Below, piece after piece: positions 56,559 to 64,000 of a stretch of 64,000 bases of DNA; position 1 is the first letter of the stretch, and each line of letters opens with the position of its first letter. This DNA comes from Enterococcus aquimarinus (GTDB lineage Bacteria; Bacillota; Bacilli; Lactobacillales; Enterococcaceae). The stretch is taken from positions 62,001 through 126,000 of the forward strand of contig NZ_JXKD01000001.1 in NCBI RefSeq assembly GCF_001885765.1. Reading direction: 5' to 3'. Both the position numbers and the translations under genes were made by a program. Under the pieces are notes generated by a model. That model ran no database searches. It saw only the letters and a list, made by a program, of their open reading frames with translations, and was not told the DNA's origin.

Positions 56559-58139
56559 ATGAAAAACCCAAATTTAAAACAACAGGTTGATAGTCGCCGA
56601 ACATTTGCGATTATTTCTCACCCGGATGCGGGAAAAACAACAATTACTGAAAAATTATTATACTTTGGTGGCGCCATTCGCCAAGCAGGAACGGTTAAAG
56701 GGAAAAAAACAGGGAACTTTGCGACTTCTGACTGGATGGAAATTGAAAAACAACGTGGAATTTCTGTTACTAGTTCGGTGATGCAATTTGATTACGAGGG
56801 AAAACGGGTCAACATTTTGGATACTCCGGGACATGAGGATTTCTCGGAAGATACGTATCGTACGTTAATGGCCGTCGATAGTGCCGTCATGGTGATTGAT
56901 AGTGCCAAAGGGATTGAGGCTCAAACAAAGAAATTATTCCAAGTTGTCAAACGTCGTGGCATTCCGATTTTTACGTTTATTAACAAACTCGATCGTGATG
57001 GCCGCGATCCGCTTGAACTATTAGAAGAGTTAGAAGAGCTCTTAGATATTGAATCTTATCCAATGAACTGGCCGCTTGGAATGGGTAAAGGACTGGAAGG
57101 CTTATATGATATTTACAATAAGCGCATTGAATTTTATCGTCCTGAAAATTATGGTGGCGAAGCGTATTTACCGTTAGATGAAAACGGTGAAATCCCAAGT
57201 GATCATCCCTTAACGAAAAATAGTATTTATCGCCAAGTGTTAGATGAAGTCGAACTCTTGACGGAAGCTGGCGATGAATTTGATCCGGCAAAAGTCGATC
57301 GTGGCGAACAAACACCCGTCTTTTTTGGGTCAGCCTTGACGAACTTTGGCGTTCAAACCTTTTTAGAAACCTTTTTACAATTTGCCCATGCGCCTTACGC
57401 TCATGAGTTGGAAAATGGTGAAACGTTAAGTCCTTACGAAGAGAATTTTTCTGGCTTTGTCTTTAAAATTCAAGCCAATATGAATCCGGCCCATCGTGAT
57501 CGTATTGCGTTTGTCCGCGTTTGTTCTGGGACATTTGAACGCGGAATGGACGTCACATTAGAGCGTACGAAGAAAAAAATGAAATTAAGTAACGTCACGC
57601 AATTTATGGCCGATGCCCGTGAAAATATCCAAGAAGCTGTCGCGGGTGATATTATTGGAGTTTACGATACCGGTAATTATCAAATTGGCGATACTATTTT
57701 TGAAGGAAAATTAAATGTTTCTTTTGAAGATTTACCGTCATTTACGCCAGAATTGTTTATGAAAGTTTCGGCGAAAAATGTCATGAAGCAAAAATCTTTC
57801 CACAAAGGGATTTATCAACTCGTGCAAGAAGGGGCTATTCAGTTATATAAAACCTACTTAACGGAAGAATATATCCTGGGTGCTGTTGGACAATTACAAT
57901 TTGAAGTATTCCAACACCGGATGTTAAATGAATACAATTCAGAAGTCGTCATGACACCGATGGGCAGCAAGATTGCTCGCTGGATTGATCCAAAAGATTT
58001 GGACGAAAAAATGAGCTCAAGTCGAAACATCTTAGCACGCGATCGCTTCGACCAACCACTATTCTTATTCGAAAATCAATTTGCGATGCGTTGGTTTGCG
58101 GATAAATATCCAGAAGTTGAATTGAAGAGTTTGATGTAA
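56559..58139 (+). CDS. prfC: Peptide chain release factor 3
   Basis: GTPase that removes RF1/RF2 after termination. The 526-aa protein shows G1 SHPDAGKTT (about residues 20-28), effector [11 protein letters not shown]3 [13 protein letters not shown]4 [10 protein letters not shown], then the EF-G-like domains II and III ([36 protein letters not shown]). AGAAAGGA lies upstream. Confidence 0.96.
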   Translation: MKNPNLKQQVDSRRTFAIISHPDAGKTTITEKLLYFGGAIRQAGTVKGKKTGNFATSDWMEIEKQRGISVTSSVMQFDYEGKRVNILDTPGHEDFSEDTYRTLMAVDSAVMVIDSAKGIEAQTKKLFQVVKRRGIPIFTFINKLDRDGRDPLELLEELEELLDIESYPMNWPLGMGKGLEGLYDIYNKRIEFYRPENYGGEAYLPLDENGEIPSDHPLTKNSIYRQVLDEVELLTEAGDEFDPAKVDRGEQTPVFFGSALTNFGVQTFLETFLQFAHAPYAHELENGETLSPYEENFSGFVFKIQANMNPAHRDRIAFVRVCSGTFERGMDVTLERTKKKMKLSNVTQFMADARENIQEAVAGDIIGVYDTGNYQIGDTIFEGKLNVSFEDLPSFTPELFMKVSAKNVMKQKSFHKGIYQLVQEGAIQLYKTYLTEEYILGAVGQLQFEVFQHRMLNEYNSEVVMTPMGSKIARWIDPKDLDEKMSSSRNILARDRFDQPLFLFENQFAMRWFADKYPEVELKSLM

Positions 58140-58199
58140 GAAAATTGAAGGAAACGATTGAACGAGTCTTAAACAAACTGGTTAATCGTGATTCCTTGC

Positions 58200-58241
58200 T
58201 AAACCCTTCCTGAGAATCGTCATTCTTAGGAAGGGTTTTTG
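58200..58241 (+). terminator. Terminator of prfC
   Basis: AAACCCTTCCT (58201-58211) pairs with AGGAAGGGTTT (58228-58238) around an inner GAGAAT/ATTCT hairpin, then TTTTG. Confidence 0.88.
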
Positions 58242-58352
58242 AATAAAGGATAGAGGAAAGCTCTTTTTGAGGGTGTTCTTTGCTAGAAATTATCTTCTCA
58301 AATCATGCATTACCCCACACAAAATACGTTGATGAAAGGGAAGAAAGTCAGG

Positions 58353-58952
58353 ATGATTGAACACAAGACATTAACAATGGATGAGGTCGAAACGGGTGGC
58401 TACTATAAGAATTGCCACTTAATGGCTGGCGAAGATGGAGATTCTTTGCGATTTTCAGATGTGACCTTTGAACGATGTGAATTTCAACAACAAGTCTTTG
58501 AAGATAGTGAGTGGTTGGATTGCCATTTTGTGAATATTCATTTCGCAAATGCGACCTTTGATCATAGTGTGTTTTATCGATGCACCTTTCATACTTGCCA
58601 GTTGACAGGGACAAATTTTTATCATAATCATTGGAAAAACACGAAAGTAATTGATTCTAAAGCAAATTATGTAAATATCAATGATTCGACGATTGAAACG
58701 TGTACCTTTACCGATACGAATTTAATCGAATCGTCTTTTCAAAGCGTCAAAATAAAAAAAGGGTTGAAGTTTGTTCGTTGTGACATGAATGACGCTGATT
58801 TTTTAGATACGCGATTAAAAGATGTCGATTTTTCGAAAAGTTATTTTGATTCTTTGCGCGTTTCCATCGAACAATTAAAAGGTGCGATCATTAGTCCGTT
58901 ACAAGCAAGTGTTTTTATTCAATTCTTAGGCGTCCAGATTAGCGATGATTAA
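58353..58952 (+). CDS. Pentapeptide-repeat protein
   Basis: About 199 residues with degenerate A(D/N)LXX repeats over about residues 30-175, e.g. FSDVTFERCEFQQQVFEDSE, FANATFDHSVFYRCTFHTCQ, LTGTNFYHNH, FVRCDMNDADFLDTRLKDVD. The central F/L positions every five residues build a right-handed quadrilateral helix. Some such proteins (Qnr, McbG) shield gyrase from quinolones; this one resembles the general YjbI-like group and its role is undetermined. Two upstream ATG codons are in frame; 58353 fits the domain start. Confidence 0.85.
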   Translation: MIEHKTLTMDEVETGGYYKNCHLMAGEDGDSLRFSDVTFERCEFQQQVFEDSEWLDCHFVNIHFANATFDHSVFYRCTFHTCQLTGTNFYHNHWKNTKVIDSKANYVNINDSTIETCTFTDTNLIESSFQSVKIKKGLKFVRCDMNDADFLDTRLKDVDFSKSYFDSLRVSIEQLKGAIISPLQASVFIQFLGVQISDD

Positions 58953-58984
58953 AAAAACGTGACTTGTGTAAGTCACGTTTTTTT
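58951..58984. terminator. Bidirectional terminator between convergent genes
   Basis: AAAAAACGTGACTT (58952-58965) pairs with AAGTCACGTTTTTT (58970-58983). It overlaps both neighbouring gene ends. Confidence 0.92.
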
Positions 58985-59717
58985 ATGATGCTTGTATTTG
59001 TTGTTTTTTTGTAAAAATATCGTCGATTAATTCTTGGACCGCGTGTTGATTGTCAGTTAGATAATCATTGATGAGCGTAAGTTCTTCACTTGACCATATC
59101 GAATAGTCACCTGTTAGCTGTCCTTTTTCATCGATCGTCACAAAAAAAGAATGCGGGAGATCCATTTCGTCTGTTGTTGTAAAGGATAGACCGAGCGATT
59201 GATCAAATTCTAACTGTAACGTGCATTCTGAATAATCTTCCGGGTTGGTTGCGGCCAAAAGTGCGATGGAATCATTTGGTTGAAAGGACCCTACAGGTGG
59301 GAGTGTTGCCCAGTAATAGTGATCGTCCTCTTCCAAAATATAAGCATCTTGTATTTTTGTCCAACCGGCGTCTTTCAGATTTGCCTGATAGTGGCTGTTT
59401 TCTGTGATTTTGATAACGTAGTTTCCAATAAAAATGAGGAAACAGATTCCAATAAGTCCTAATAATCTAAAATAAACTTTTTCGTTTTTAACTTTTCGAT
59501 CTTTTTTCGTAATCATTTCAGGATCCTCCCTTAATAGTTGATCGAGTGATTGGCCAAATAAGTCGCTAATCGCAATAATCGTTTCTAAGTCCGGATAATT
59601 TCGTTCAACTTCCCAACTAGAAACCGTCGAACGAGAGACGTTAAGTTTGACGGCTAACTGCTCTTGAGTCCATTTCTTAGCTAATCGTTCTTCTTTGATT
59701 CGTTTTCCAATAGTCAT
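58983..59717 (-). CDS. Membrane-tethered XRE-family regulator
   Basis: The 244-aa protein has an N-terminal XRE helix-turn-helix (about residues 3-60: TIGKRIKEERLAKKWTQEQL, VSRSTVSSWEVERNYPDLET), a basic linker, one membrane helix (about 84-103, LLGLIGICFLIFIGNYVI) and an extracytoplasmic domain of about 140 residues with Asp/Glu-rich strands (LEEDDHYYWATLPPVGSFQP). The layout implies sensing outside and DNA binding inside. GAGGTGAG precedes the ATG. Confidence 0.82.
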   Translation of the reverse strand: MTIGKRIKEERLAKKWTQEQLAVKLNVSRSTVSSWEVERNYPDLETIIAISDLFGQSLDQLLREDPEMITKKDRKVKNEKVYFRLLGLIGICFLIFIGNYVIKITENSHYQANLKDAGWTKIQDAYILEEDDHYYWATLPPVGSFQPNDSIALLAATNPEDYSECTLQLEFDQSLGLSFTTTDEMDLPHSFFVTIDEKGQLTGDYSIWSSEELTLINDYLTDNQHAVQELIDDIFTKKQQIQAS

Positions 59718-60040
59718 TTTCTCACCTCCATTTCATTATGCTTAAAAAGAAGCAAAAAAGAAAGAAGCGATTACTGGAATGGCTAGAATTTGCATGCTAC
59801 AATTTGTATCATAGCGACAAATCAACATTTCTAGGTAAATACATTGAATGTAAGAGGTGAACGAATGATTTTTGAATTGAACGAAAATGATGAAAAAACG
59901 CTTGATTCCTTGCTGGCCATCTGGTTTGAAGGTAATTTACAAGCGCATTCCTTAATTGATTTTGTTATGATTTAACTAGTATGAAGAAACAATGAAAATC
60001 AACAATCGTGTCACTAACAAACCAATAAGGGGTTGATAAA
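59718..60040. other. Intergenic with a GNAT gene stub
   Basis: Besides the 36-codon GNAT stub (59865-59975), this stretch holds the upstream regions of the XRE gene and of the choloylglycine-hydrolase-family gene. Nothing else is supported. Confidence 0.5.
59865..59975 (+). pseudogene. N-terminal stub of a GNAT acetyltransferase
   Basis: After AAGAGGTGA, ATG 59865 opens MIFELNENDEKTLDSLLAIW then FEGNLQAHSLIDF and stops at 59973-59975. The IWFEGNLQAHSFI-type opening is typical of a small enterococcal GNAT family; the acetyl-CoA-binding remainder is missing. Confidence 0.55.
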
Positions 60041-61024
60041 ATGTGTACAAGCATTCGGTATCAAACAGAAAATGGGATTAATTTTTTAGCGCGAACAATG
60101 GATTTTGGTTTTGAATTACATGGACAACCAATTATTATTCCGCGTGGTTATCACTGGCAACTTGAATTAGGTGGGGAAATTGCGACGAAGTACGGCTATG
60201 TCGGAACAGGTCGCAAGATGGAGAATTTCTTATTTGCAGATGGAGTGAACGAAAAAGGCTTAGCGATTGCGGAGTTATACTTTCCAAATGAAGCGAAATA
60301 TGAATCTAAGCCAGTTGAAGGTAAAATCAATTTAGCACCACATGAGATTATCTCTTGGATTTTAGGTGAAATTTCAAGTTTGGAAGAATTAAAAGAACGT
60401 CTCTCCGAAGTAGCGATTGTCTCAAAAGAGAATGACTTACTAGGAATTATCCTGCCACTTCATTATATTTTGACAGACGAAAGTGGGAACACGATTGTTA
60501 TCGAACCAGATGGACAAGCACTAAAAATTAAAGAAAACCCCATTCATGTGATGGCTAATAGCCCAGAACTTGAGTGGCACATTAAAAATCTCAACAATTA
60601 TATTGGTTTACAACCACATAACTTTAAACAAAAAACTGTGGGAGAATATGCAGCGTCGCCTTTTGGACAAGGATCTGGAACATTTGGGTTACCAGGAGGC
60701 TATACGAGTCCAGAGCGTTTTGTGAGAGCTGCTTATTTATTACAATATACGCGTCAAGCAAGCACCACAGATGAAGGTGTGATGAATATCATGCACATCT
60801 TAGGAAATGTGACGATTCCAAAAGGTGTCAATATCAAAGACGATGGGGCCGATGATTATACGCAATATCGTGCCATCTTGAATACGACGGAGAAAATTTA
60901 TTATTTAAACAACCACGATTCAAACCGAATCGTCACGATTGCACTCACAGAAGACGCATTAAGTAGCCAAGAGCCAACGATCTATCACCTTCCAAAAGGG
61001 ATTCAACTGACAAATTTAAATTAA
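60041..61024 (+). CDS. Choloylglycine hydrolase-family Ntn amidase (penicillin V acylase-like)
   Basis: The 327-aa protein begins MCTSIRYQTENGINFLARTM, so Met removal exposes the nucleophile Cys2; Arg18 and Asp21 (RTMDFG) complete the oxyanion and catalytic set, and MANSPELEWHIKNLNNY carries the later Asn. It hydrolyses an amide such as a bile salt, penicillin V or an acyl-homoserine lactone. Where bile salt hydrolases have LNFP, this has LYFP (about residues 80-83), as in penicillin V acylases, so bile-salt specificity should not be assumed. AAGGGG precedes the ATG. Confidence 0.87.
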   Translation: MCTSIRYQTENGINFLARTMDFGFELHGQPIIIPRGYHWQLELGGEIATKYGYVGTGRKMENFLFADGVNEKGLAIAELYFPNEAKYESKPVEGKINLAPHEIISWILGEISSLEELKERLSEVAIVSKENDLLGIILPLHYILTDESGNTIVIEPDGQALKIKENPIHVMANSPELEWHIKNLNNYIGLQPHNFKQKTVGEYAASPFGQGSGTFGLPGGYTSPERFVRAAYLLQYTRQASTTDEGVMNIMHILGNVTIPKGVNIKDDGADDYTQYRAILNTTEKIYYLNNHDSNRIVTIALTEDALSSQEPTIYHLPKGIQLTNLN

Positions 61025-61045
61025 AAATGACGCTACAAAAATGAA

Positions 61046-61092
61046 AAACAACAAACAATAAGTGCTCAGCTTAATTGTTTGTTGTTTTTTTC
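61046..61092. terminator. Terminator between the amidase and antiporter genes
   Basis: AACAACAAACAAT-AA (61047-61061) pairs with TTA-ATTGTTTGTTGTT (from 61071), followed by TTTTTTT; A-run on the left. Confidence 0.8.
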
Positions 61093-61143
61093 AACGCAAA
61101 TGGCATTTCTTAGCGTCGTTTTTTGTATCAAAATATAGCATTA

Positions 61144-62151
61144 TTAAAGAATGAAACTGATCCCCATGTATAGTAAATAAATACTGATCAGTACTTTTCC
61201 TTCATTTTTACTAATTTCATGTTTTTTGGTATTAAAAATAAAGTAGGTAAGTAAACCAATTAGCGCTAGCGCGACTGGAAAATGGATTTGGTAAAAAATT
61301 GGAGGGACCGAAATTCCATTTGGGCTCATCGCAATGGACACACCTAATACTAATAGGATATTCAGGACATTTGCTCCTAGGACATTGCCCATCGCCAAAC
61401 TACCGTGTCCTTTTCTGGCAGCAGTAAACGTGGTTGATAATTCTGGTAAACTTGTGCCGAGTGCGACAATGGTTCCTGCGATAATAGCTTCAGAAATTCC
61501 CAAACGAAAGGCCATTTCCGAAACGGTCGTGACCAAAGATGTAGCGCTTAGTGCAACAGCAATCGCACTAAGCAAAATAACGGTGATTTGGATCATTAGA
61601 ACTTTTTTATTTATTGGCTGTTTTTCCTGTGGAGCTTTCGATTTGGTCCGCTTGCCTTTTTGAATAAAAGAAGATAATAGAAAAAATGGAACGGTCACAA
61701 GAAAGAAAATTCCAATCATTGGTTGGAGTTGCCCGTATGAACTCAAGAACTGGAGATTAAAGGTCTCAATACTGGCGAATATTAAAATGAATAAGGACGC
61801 GATTAAGAAAAATAAGCGGCTAGCAATCGAACTTGGGACGGGGATTGAACCAGCTAATGCGCCTACCCCTAATACGAGAGCTGTATTGGTAATCACAGAT
61901 CCCAACGCATTTCCAAGAGCAAAATCAGAAGTTCCTTTAAGAATAGCGACAATAGAGGTCGATAATTCTGGAAGAGACGTTCCAATTGAAACGATGGTCG
62001 CACCGATAATGATTTGTGAGATGCCGAATTCGTGAGAAATATCAACGGCACGGTCAATGAGGATATCGGTTGACTTTGATAAAATCACTAGGAAAATGAT
62101 AAACAAGAGAAATAAAACAACTGAATGTTGATTTGAAATAAAAGCTTCCAT
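61144..62151 (-). CDS. Calcium/sodium antiporter, CaCA family (YrbG-like)
   Basis: The 335-aa membrane protein has ten or so helices in two inverted halves, each with the alpha-repeat signature: ATIVSIGTSLPELSTSIVAI (about residues 50-69) and GTIVALGTSLPELSTTFTAA (about 225-244), whose Glu and Ser/Thr bind cations. Each is followed by a GNALGSVITN- or GNVLGANVLN-type block. GAGGTTATTT lies before the ATG. Confidence 0.93.
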   Translation of the reverse strand: MEAFISNQHSVVLFLLFIIFLVILSKSTDILIDRAVDISHEFGISQIIIGATIVSIGTSLPELSTSIVAILKGTSDFALGNALGSVITNTALVLGVGALAGSIPVPSSIASRLFFLIASLFILIFASIETFNLQFLSSYGQLQPMIGIFFLVTVPFFLLSSFIQKGKRTKSKAPQEKQPINKKVLMIQITVILLSAIAVALSATSLVTTVSEMAFRLGISEAIIAGTIVALGTSLPELSTTFTAARKGHGSLAMGNVLGANVLNILLVLGVSIAMSPNGISVPPIFYQIHFPVALALIGLLTYFIFNTKKHEISKNEGKVLISIYLLYMGISFIL

Positions 62152-62583
62152 AAATAACCTCCTTATTTTTTATTTTCAATCTAATTATACAGGAAACATT
62201 CTTGAAAAGTCGTGATTTTAGATTAGATAAGTGTTTCGTCGCAAAAAATATTGTGAATTTTAATGAGGATGACTTAAAAGTGAATGAACCAACACGTCCA
62301 GATGATGGTTGGCAGTAGAATGAAAATAAAATAATTTTAGTGATTTTATGTAGATGATGACACGATTCGTTATTCTTTTTAACAAACTTAATTTGAAGGA
62401 GAACGCTTATTCAAAAATAATGCGATATTTTTCCTTGACTCAGTTAGAAAGGGGCTTAATCTATGAATAGTCTTTTGATGTTTGCCGAAAAATAGTTACA
62501 GCATTCTTCCTGTCTAAATTCTAAAAAATCATTTATTTTATCTATCGATGTCACCATTTTTAATAAGTGTTAATCGAAATAAA
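62152..62583. other. Intergenic, mostly unexplained
   Basis: About 430 AT-rich bases upstream of the TetR gene. A short open stretch near 62258-62314 (FNEDDLKVNEPTRPDDGWQ) has coding character but no start or recognised family. No RNA gene or repeat is seen. Confidence 0.4.
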
Positions 62584-62598
62584 GTGACAAAATGTCAC
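62584..62598. promoter_or_regulatory. TetR-regulator operator, copy 1
   Basis: GTGACAAAATGTCAC is a palindrome (6-bp arms GTGACA/TGTCAC) located 50 bases before the TetR start codon, beside a CTACTATAAT -10-like box (62605-62614). An identical copy precedes the ABC permease gene. Confidence 0.8.
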
Positions 62599-62648
62599 TC
62601 GTGTGCTACTATAATCAAGTGCTTCATTGGTTGATAGGAGGAGATTGG

Positions 62649-63251
62649 ATGCCGAAAGAAACATTTCTTAATTTACCTAAGAGTAAACAAGCGGTAATTG
62701 ATGATATTTTGCTTCAAACATTTTATGCACAGTCAATTAGCCAAGTGAAAGTTTCGCAAATTGTTGATCAAATGGGAATGTCTCGGGGTGCTTTTTATAA
62801 GTATTTTGATGATTTAGAAGATGCTTATCGTTACATTATCAAGAAGCATTCGTTGATTATTCATCAAGACATTTTGGCGTATATCCAAGAATTTCAATCA
62901 GATTTTTTTAAAGGGATTGAACGTTATCTTCTCTGGTGTAGTGCGCTCGATACGTCGGATACTTATTGGAAAGCATTGAAATTATTGACATCTTCTGAGT
63001 ACGGTCGGACAATGAAACGAATTGAAATGGACGAAACGAATTCGATGATGACACAATGGTTGACCATCTTACGATACAATCAGTTTCAGATTATATCGAC
63101 AAATGAAGCGAGTAGTTTTTTGTATTTTATGATGGAATTAGTCATGGGTTCGTTAAGTGATTTTATCGTGAATGATTGGACGAGTGAAGCATTACTCGAA
63201 GATTACCATTATAAAGTGAAGTGGTTAGTCCACGGAGTTGTTGCTCGTTAA
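62649..63251 (+). CDS. TetR/AcrR-family regulator
   Basis: From ATG 62649 (AGGAGGAG upstream) the 200-aa protein has a TetR helix-turn-helix (about residues 11-55: KQAVIDDILLQTFYAQSISQ, KVSQIVDQMGMSRGAFYKYF) and an all-helical ligand domain. It is flanked by two copies of the same palindrome, one before itself and one before the permease gene, so it most likely represses both. The inducer is unknown; TetR/FtsX-permease pairs often respond to drugs or peptides. Confidence 0.92.
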   Translation: MPKETFLNLPKSKQAVIDDILLQTFYAQSISQVKVSQIVDQMGMSRGAFYKYFDDLEDAYRYIIKKHSLIIHQDILAYIQEFQSDFFKGIERYLLWCSALDTSDTYWKALKLLTSSEYGRTMKRIEMDETNSMMTQWLTILRYNQFQIISTNEASSFLYFMMELVMGSLSDFIVNDWTSEALLEDYHYKVKWLVHGVVAR

Positions 63252-63385
63252 CAGAGTCTCCTGCAGAAAGTAACGGCCTCCTATCATGCGTCATCAAACA
63301 TTTTTTAGACATTTAATAAGAAGCGAAAGAGGGAGTCTCAGGGCTCACCGCGATATCTATTCGTTTCTTTTTTAATTGTAACAAA

Positions 63386-63400
63386 GTGACAAAATGTCAC
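63386..63400. promoter_or_regulatory. TetR-regulator operator, copy 2
   Basis: GTGACAAAATGTCAC again, here extended to a perfect palindrome of 25 bases with 11-bp arms (ACAAAGTGACA and its complement around AAA, 63381-63405). It lies 24 bases before the permease start codon. Confidence 0.82.
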
Positions 63401-63428
63401 TTTGTAATAATAGTAGGAGGAGATTGAT

Positions 63429-64000
63429 TTGTTTTTAGCAATCAAGGAAATGAAATATGCCAAATTACGTTACGCGTTAATTATTGGTATTATGTTTTTA
63501 ATTAGTTTTGTCGTGTTTTTACTATCCGGTTTAGCCAATGGGTTAGCCACTGAATTCAGTGAGGTAATTGATCGTTGGGATGCCGGACGGATTGTTCTTT
63601 CAGAGGAGAGTAACGGTGTTTTAGCGGCATCGCAATTGACCATTGATGATCTTTCTGAAGTGAAAACTTCTGAAAAAGCACCTTTGGCTTTGTACAGTGG
63701 TTCGGTTGAAATTGGAGGGGAGAAAGAGAATCTTTCCTTTTTCGGCACCCAACCGGAGGCATTTTTCTTACCAGAACTAACAGAAGGAAAATCATTTAAC
63801 GAAAAAAATGAAGTGATTATTTCGCAAGCACTCGCAGATGCGGGTCTGGCGATTGGCGATACGATTACCATTGGTAGCCAAGGGGTCGAAGTCATCGTGA
63901 CAGGAATATTCCCCAAAACGTCTTATGTTGTCACACCTGTGATGTATGGCTCGATTAAAGCAGTAGTGGAAACGAAGTTCGGATCTGATTTTTTAGCTGC
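63429..64000 (+). CDS. ABC transporter permease, FtsX/MacB type (partial)
   Basis: TTG 63429 lies 6 bases after AGGAGGAG and opens a frame with no stop before the window's end (190 codons). One membrane helix follows a basic start (LRYALIIGIMFLISFVVFLL, about residues 15-34), then an extracytoplasmic MacB-like domain: VIDRWDAGRIVLSEESNGVL, VIISQALADAGLAIGDTITI, VIVTGIFPKTSYVVTPVMYG. This is the FtsX-like permease pattern of small-molecule or peptide exporters; the ATPase should lie beyond the edge. Confidence 0.88.
   Translation, partial: MFLAIKEMKYAKLRYALIIGIMFLISFVVFLLSGLANGLATEFSEVIDRWDAGRIVLSEESNGVLAASQLTIDDLSEVKTSEKAPLALYSGSVEIGGEKENLSFFGTQPEAFFLPELTEGKSFNEKNEVIISQALADAGLAIGDTITIGSQGVEVIVTGIFPKTSYVVTPVMYGSIKAVVETKFGSDFLA

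Noticed and set aside
63470-63916. 148-aa minus-strand ORF at the right end
   Set aside because: It is antisense to the partial ABC permease, which has a good Shine-Dalgarno and clear membrane-protein character.

Overview
The window reads as a low-GC Firmicutes chromosome of the order Lactobacillales, most likely Enterococcaceae. This rests on conserved gene order rather than on any species marker: cca/mazG, the 5-FCL/rhomboid/yqgQ/glk/rhodanese block, galK-galE-galT-galR, tsaB/rimI/tsaD, T-box-argS, rpsB-tsf-pyrH-frr-uppS-cdsA-rseP(eep)-proS locus-polC without dxr, rlmD, recX-mutY, prfC, and a choloylglycine-hydrolase-family gene. No rRNA, tRNA or CRISPR array was seen.

Layout. 1-4.56 kb is core: a TPR protein end, ypiB, mazG, cca, an orphan 150-aa protein, a probable 6S RNA, a secreted NucA/EndA-type nuclease and a DUF4230-like protein. 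4.57-10.87 kb is an accessory island of restriction relics: a type III Res C-terminal fragment that has lost its PD nuclease motif, a type I HsdR C-terminal fragment, an intact GIY-YIG/DUF4357 protein, an intact 931-aa SNF2-type helicase and a small partner ORF with an apparent AUU start. 10.9-12.4 kb holds small accessory genes, including a lipoprotein whose signal peptide is put out of frame by a short A-run. 12.4-18.5 kb is AT-rich and transferred: a two-helix micro-protein, prophage debris (sigma-like, tail and baseplate fragments), the 3' end of a group II intron, a three-gene ParA-type operon with a nonsense codon in the ATPase, and an IS3-family remnant. 18.5-20 kb carries a YjzC-like gene behind a cre-like promoter, a lipoprotein and rpmG, all on the minus strand.

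From 20 kb on, most of the window is housekeeping. 20-28 kb handles one-carbon and sugar metabolism: 5-FCL, rhomboid protease, glucokinase, and the Leloir operon with a LacI-type regulator and paired operator-like boxes at the galK promoter. 28.3-33.1 kb covers t6A modification (tsaB, tsaD), S18-type acetyltransferases and T-box-controlled argS. 33.2-35.1 kb has a small ORF, argR and an AEC carrier. 35.1-47.9 kb is the translation/envelope/replication block. The gene at the canonical proS position there encodes a full-length, in-frame ProRS homologue that has lost the catalytic and editing signatures. 47.9-64 kb mixes housekeeping (rlmD, recX-mutY, ntdP, prfC) with transporters and regulators, and ends in a TetR regulator and an FtsX-type ABC permease that share an identical palindromic operator and run off the window.

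Strongest leads: the ProRS-like pseudo-synthetase (41918-43486), the ParA/136-aa/223-aa operon (15944-17879), and the SNF2 helicase plus AUU-start ORF (7807-10808). All assignments come from reading sequence and remembered family motifs; no database search was run.
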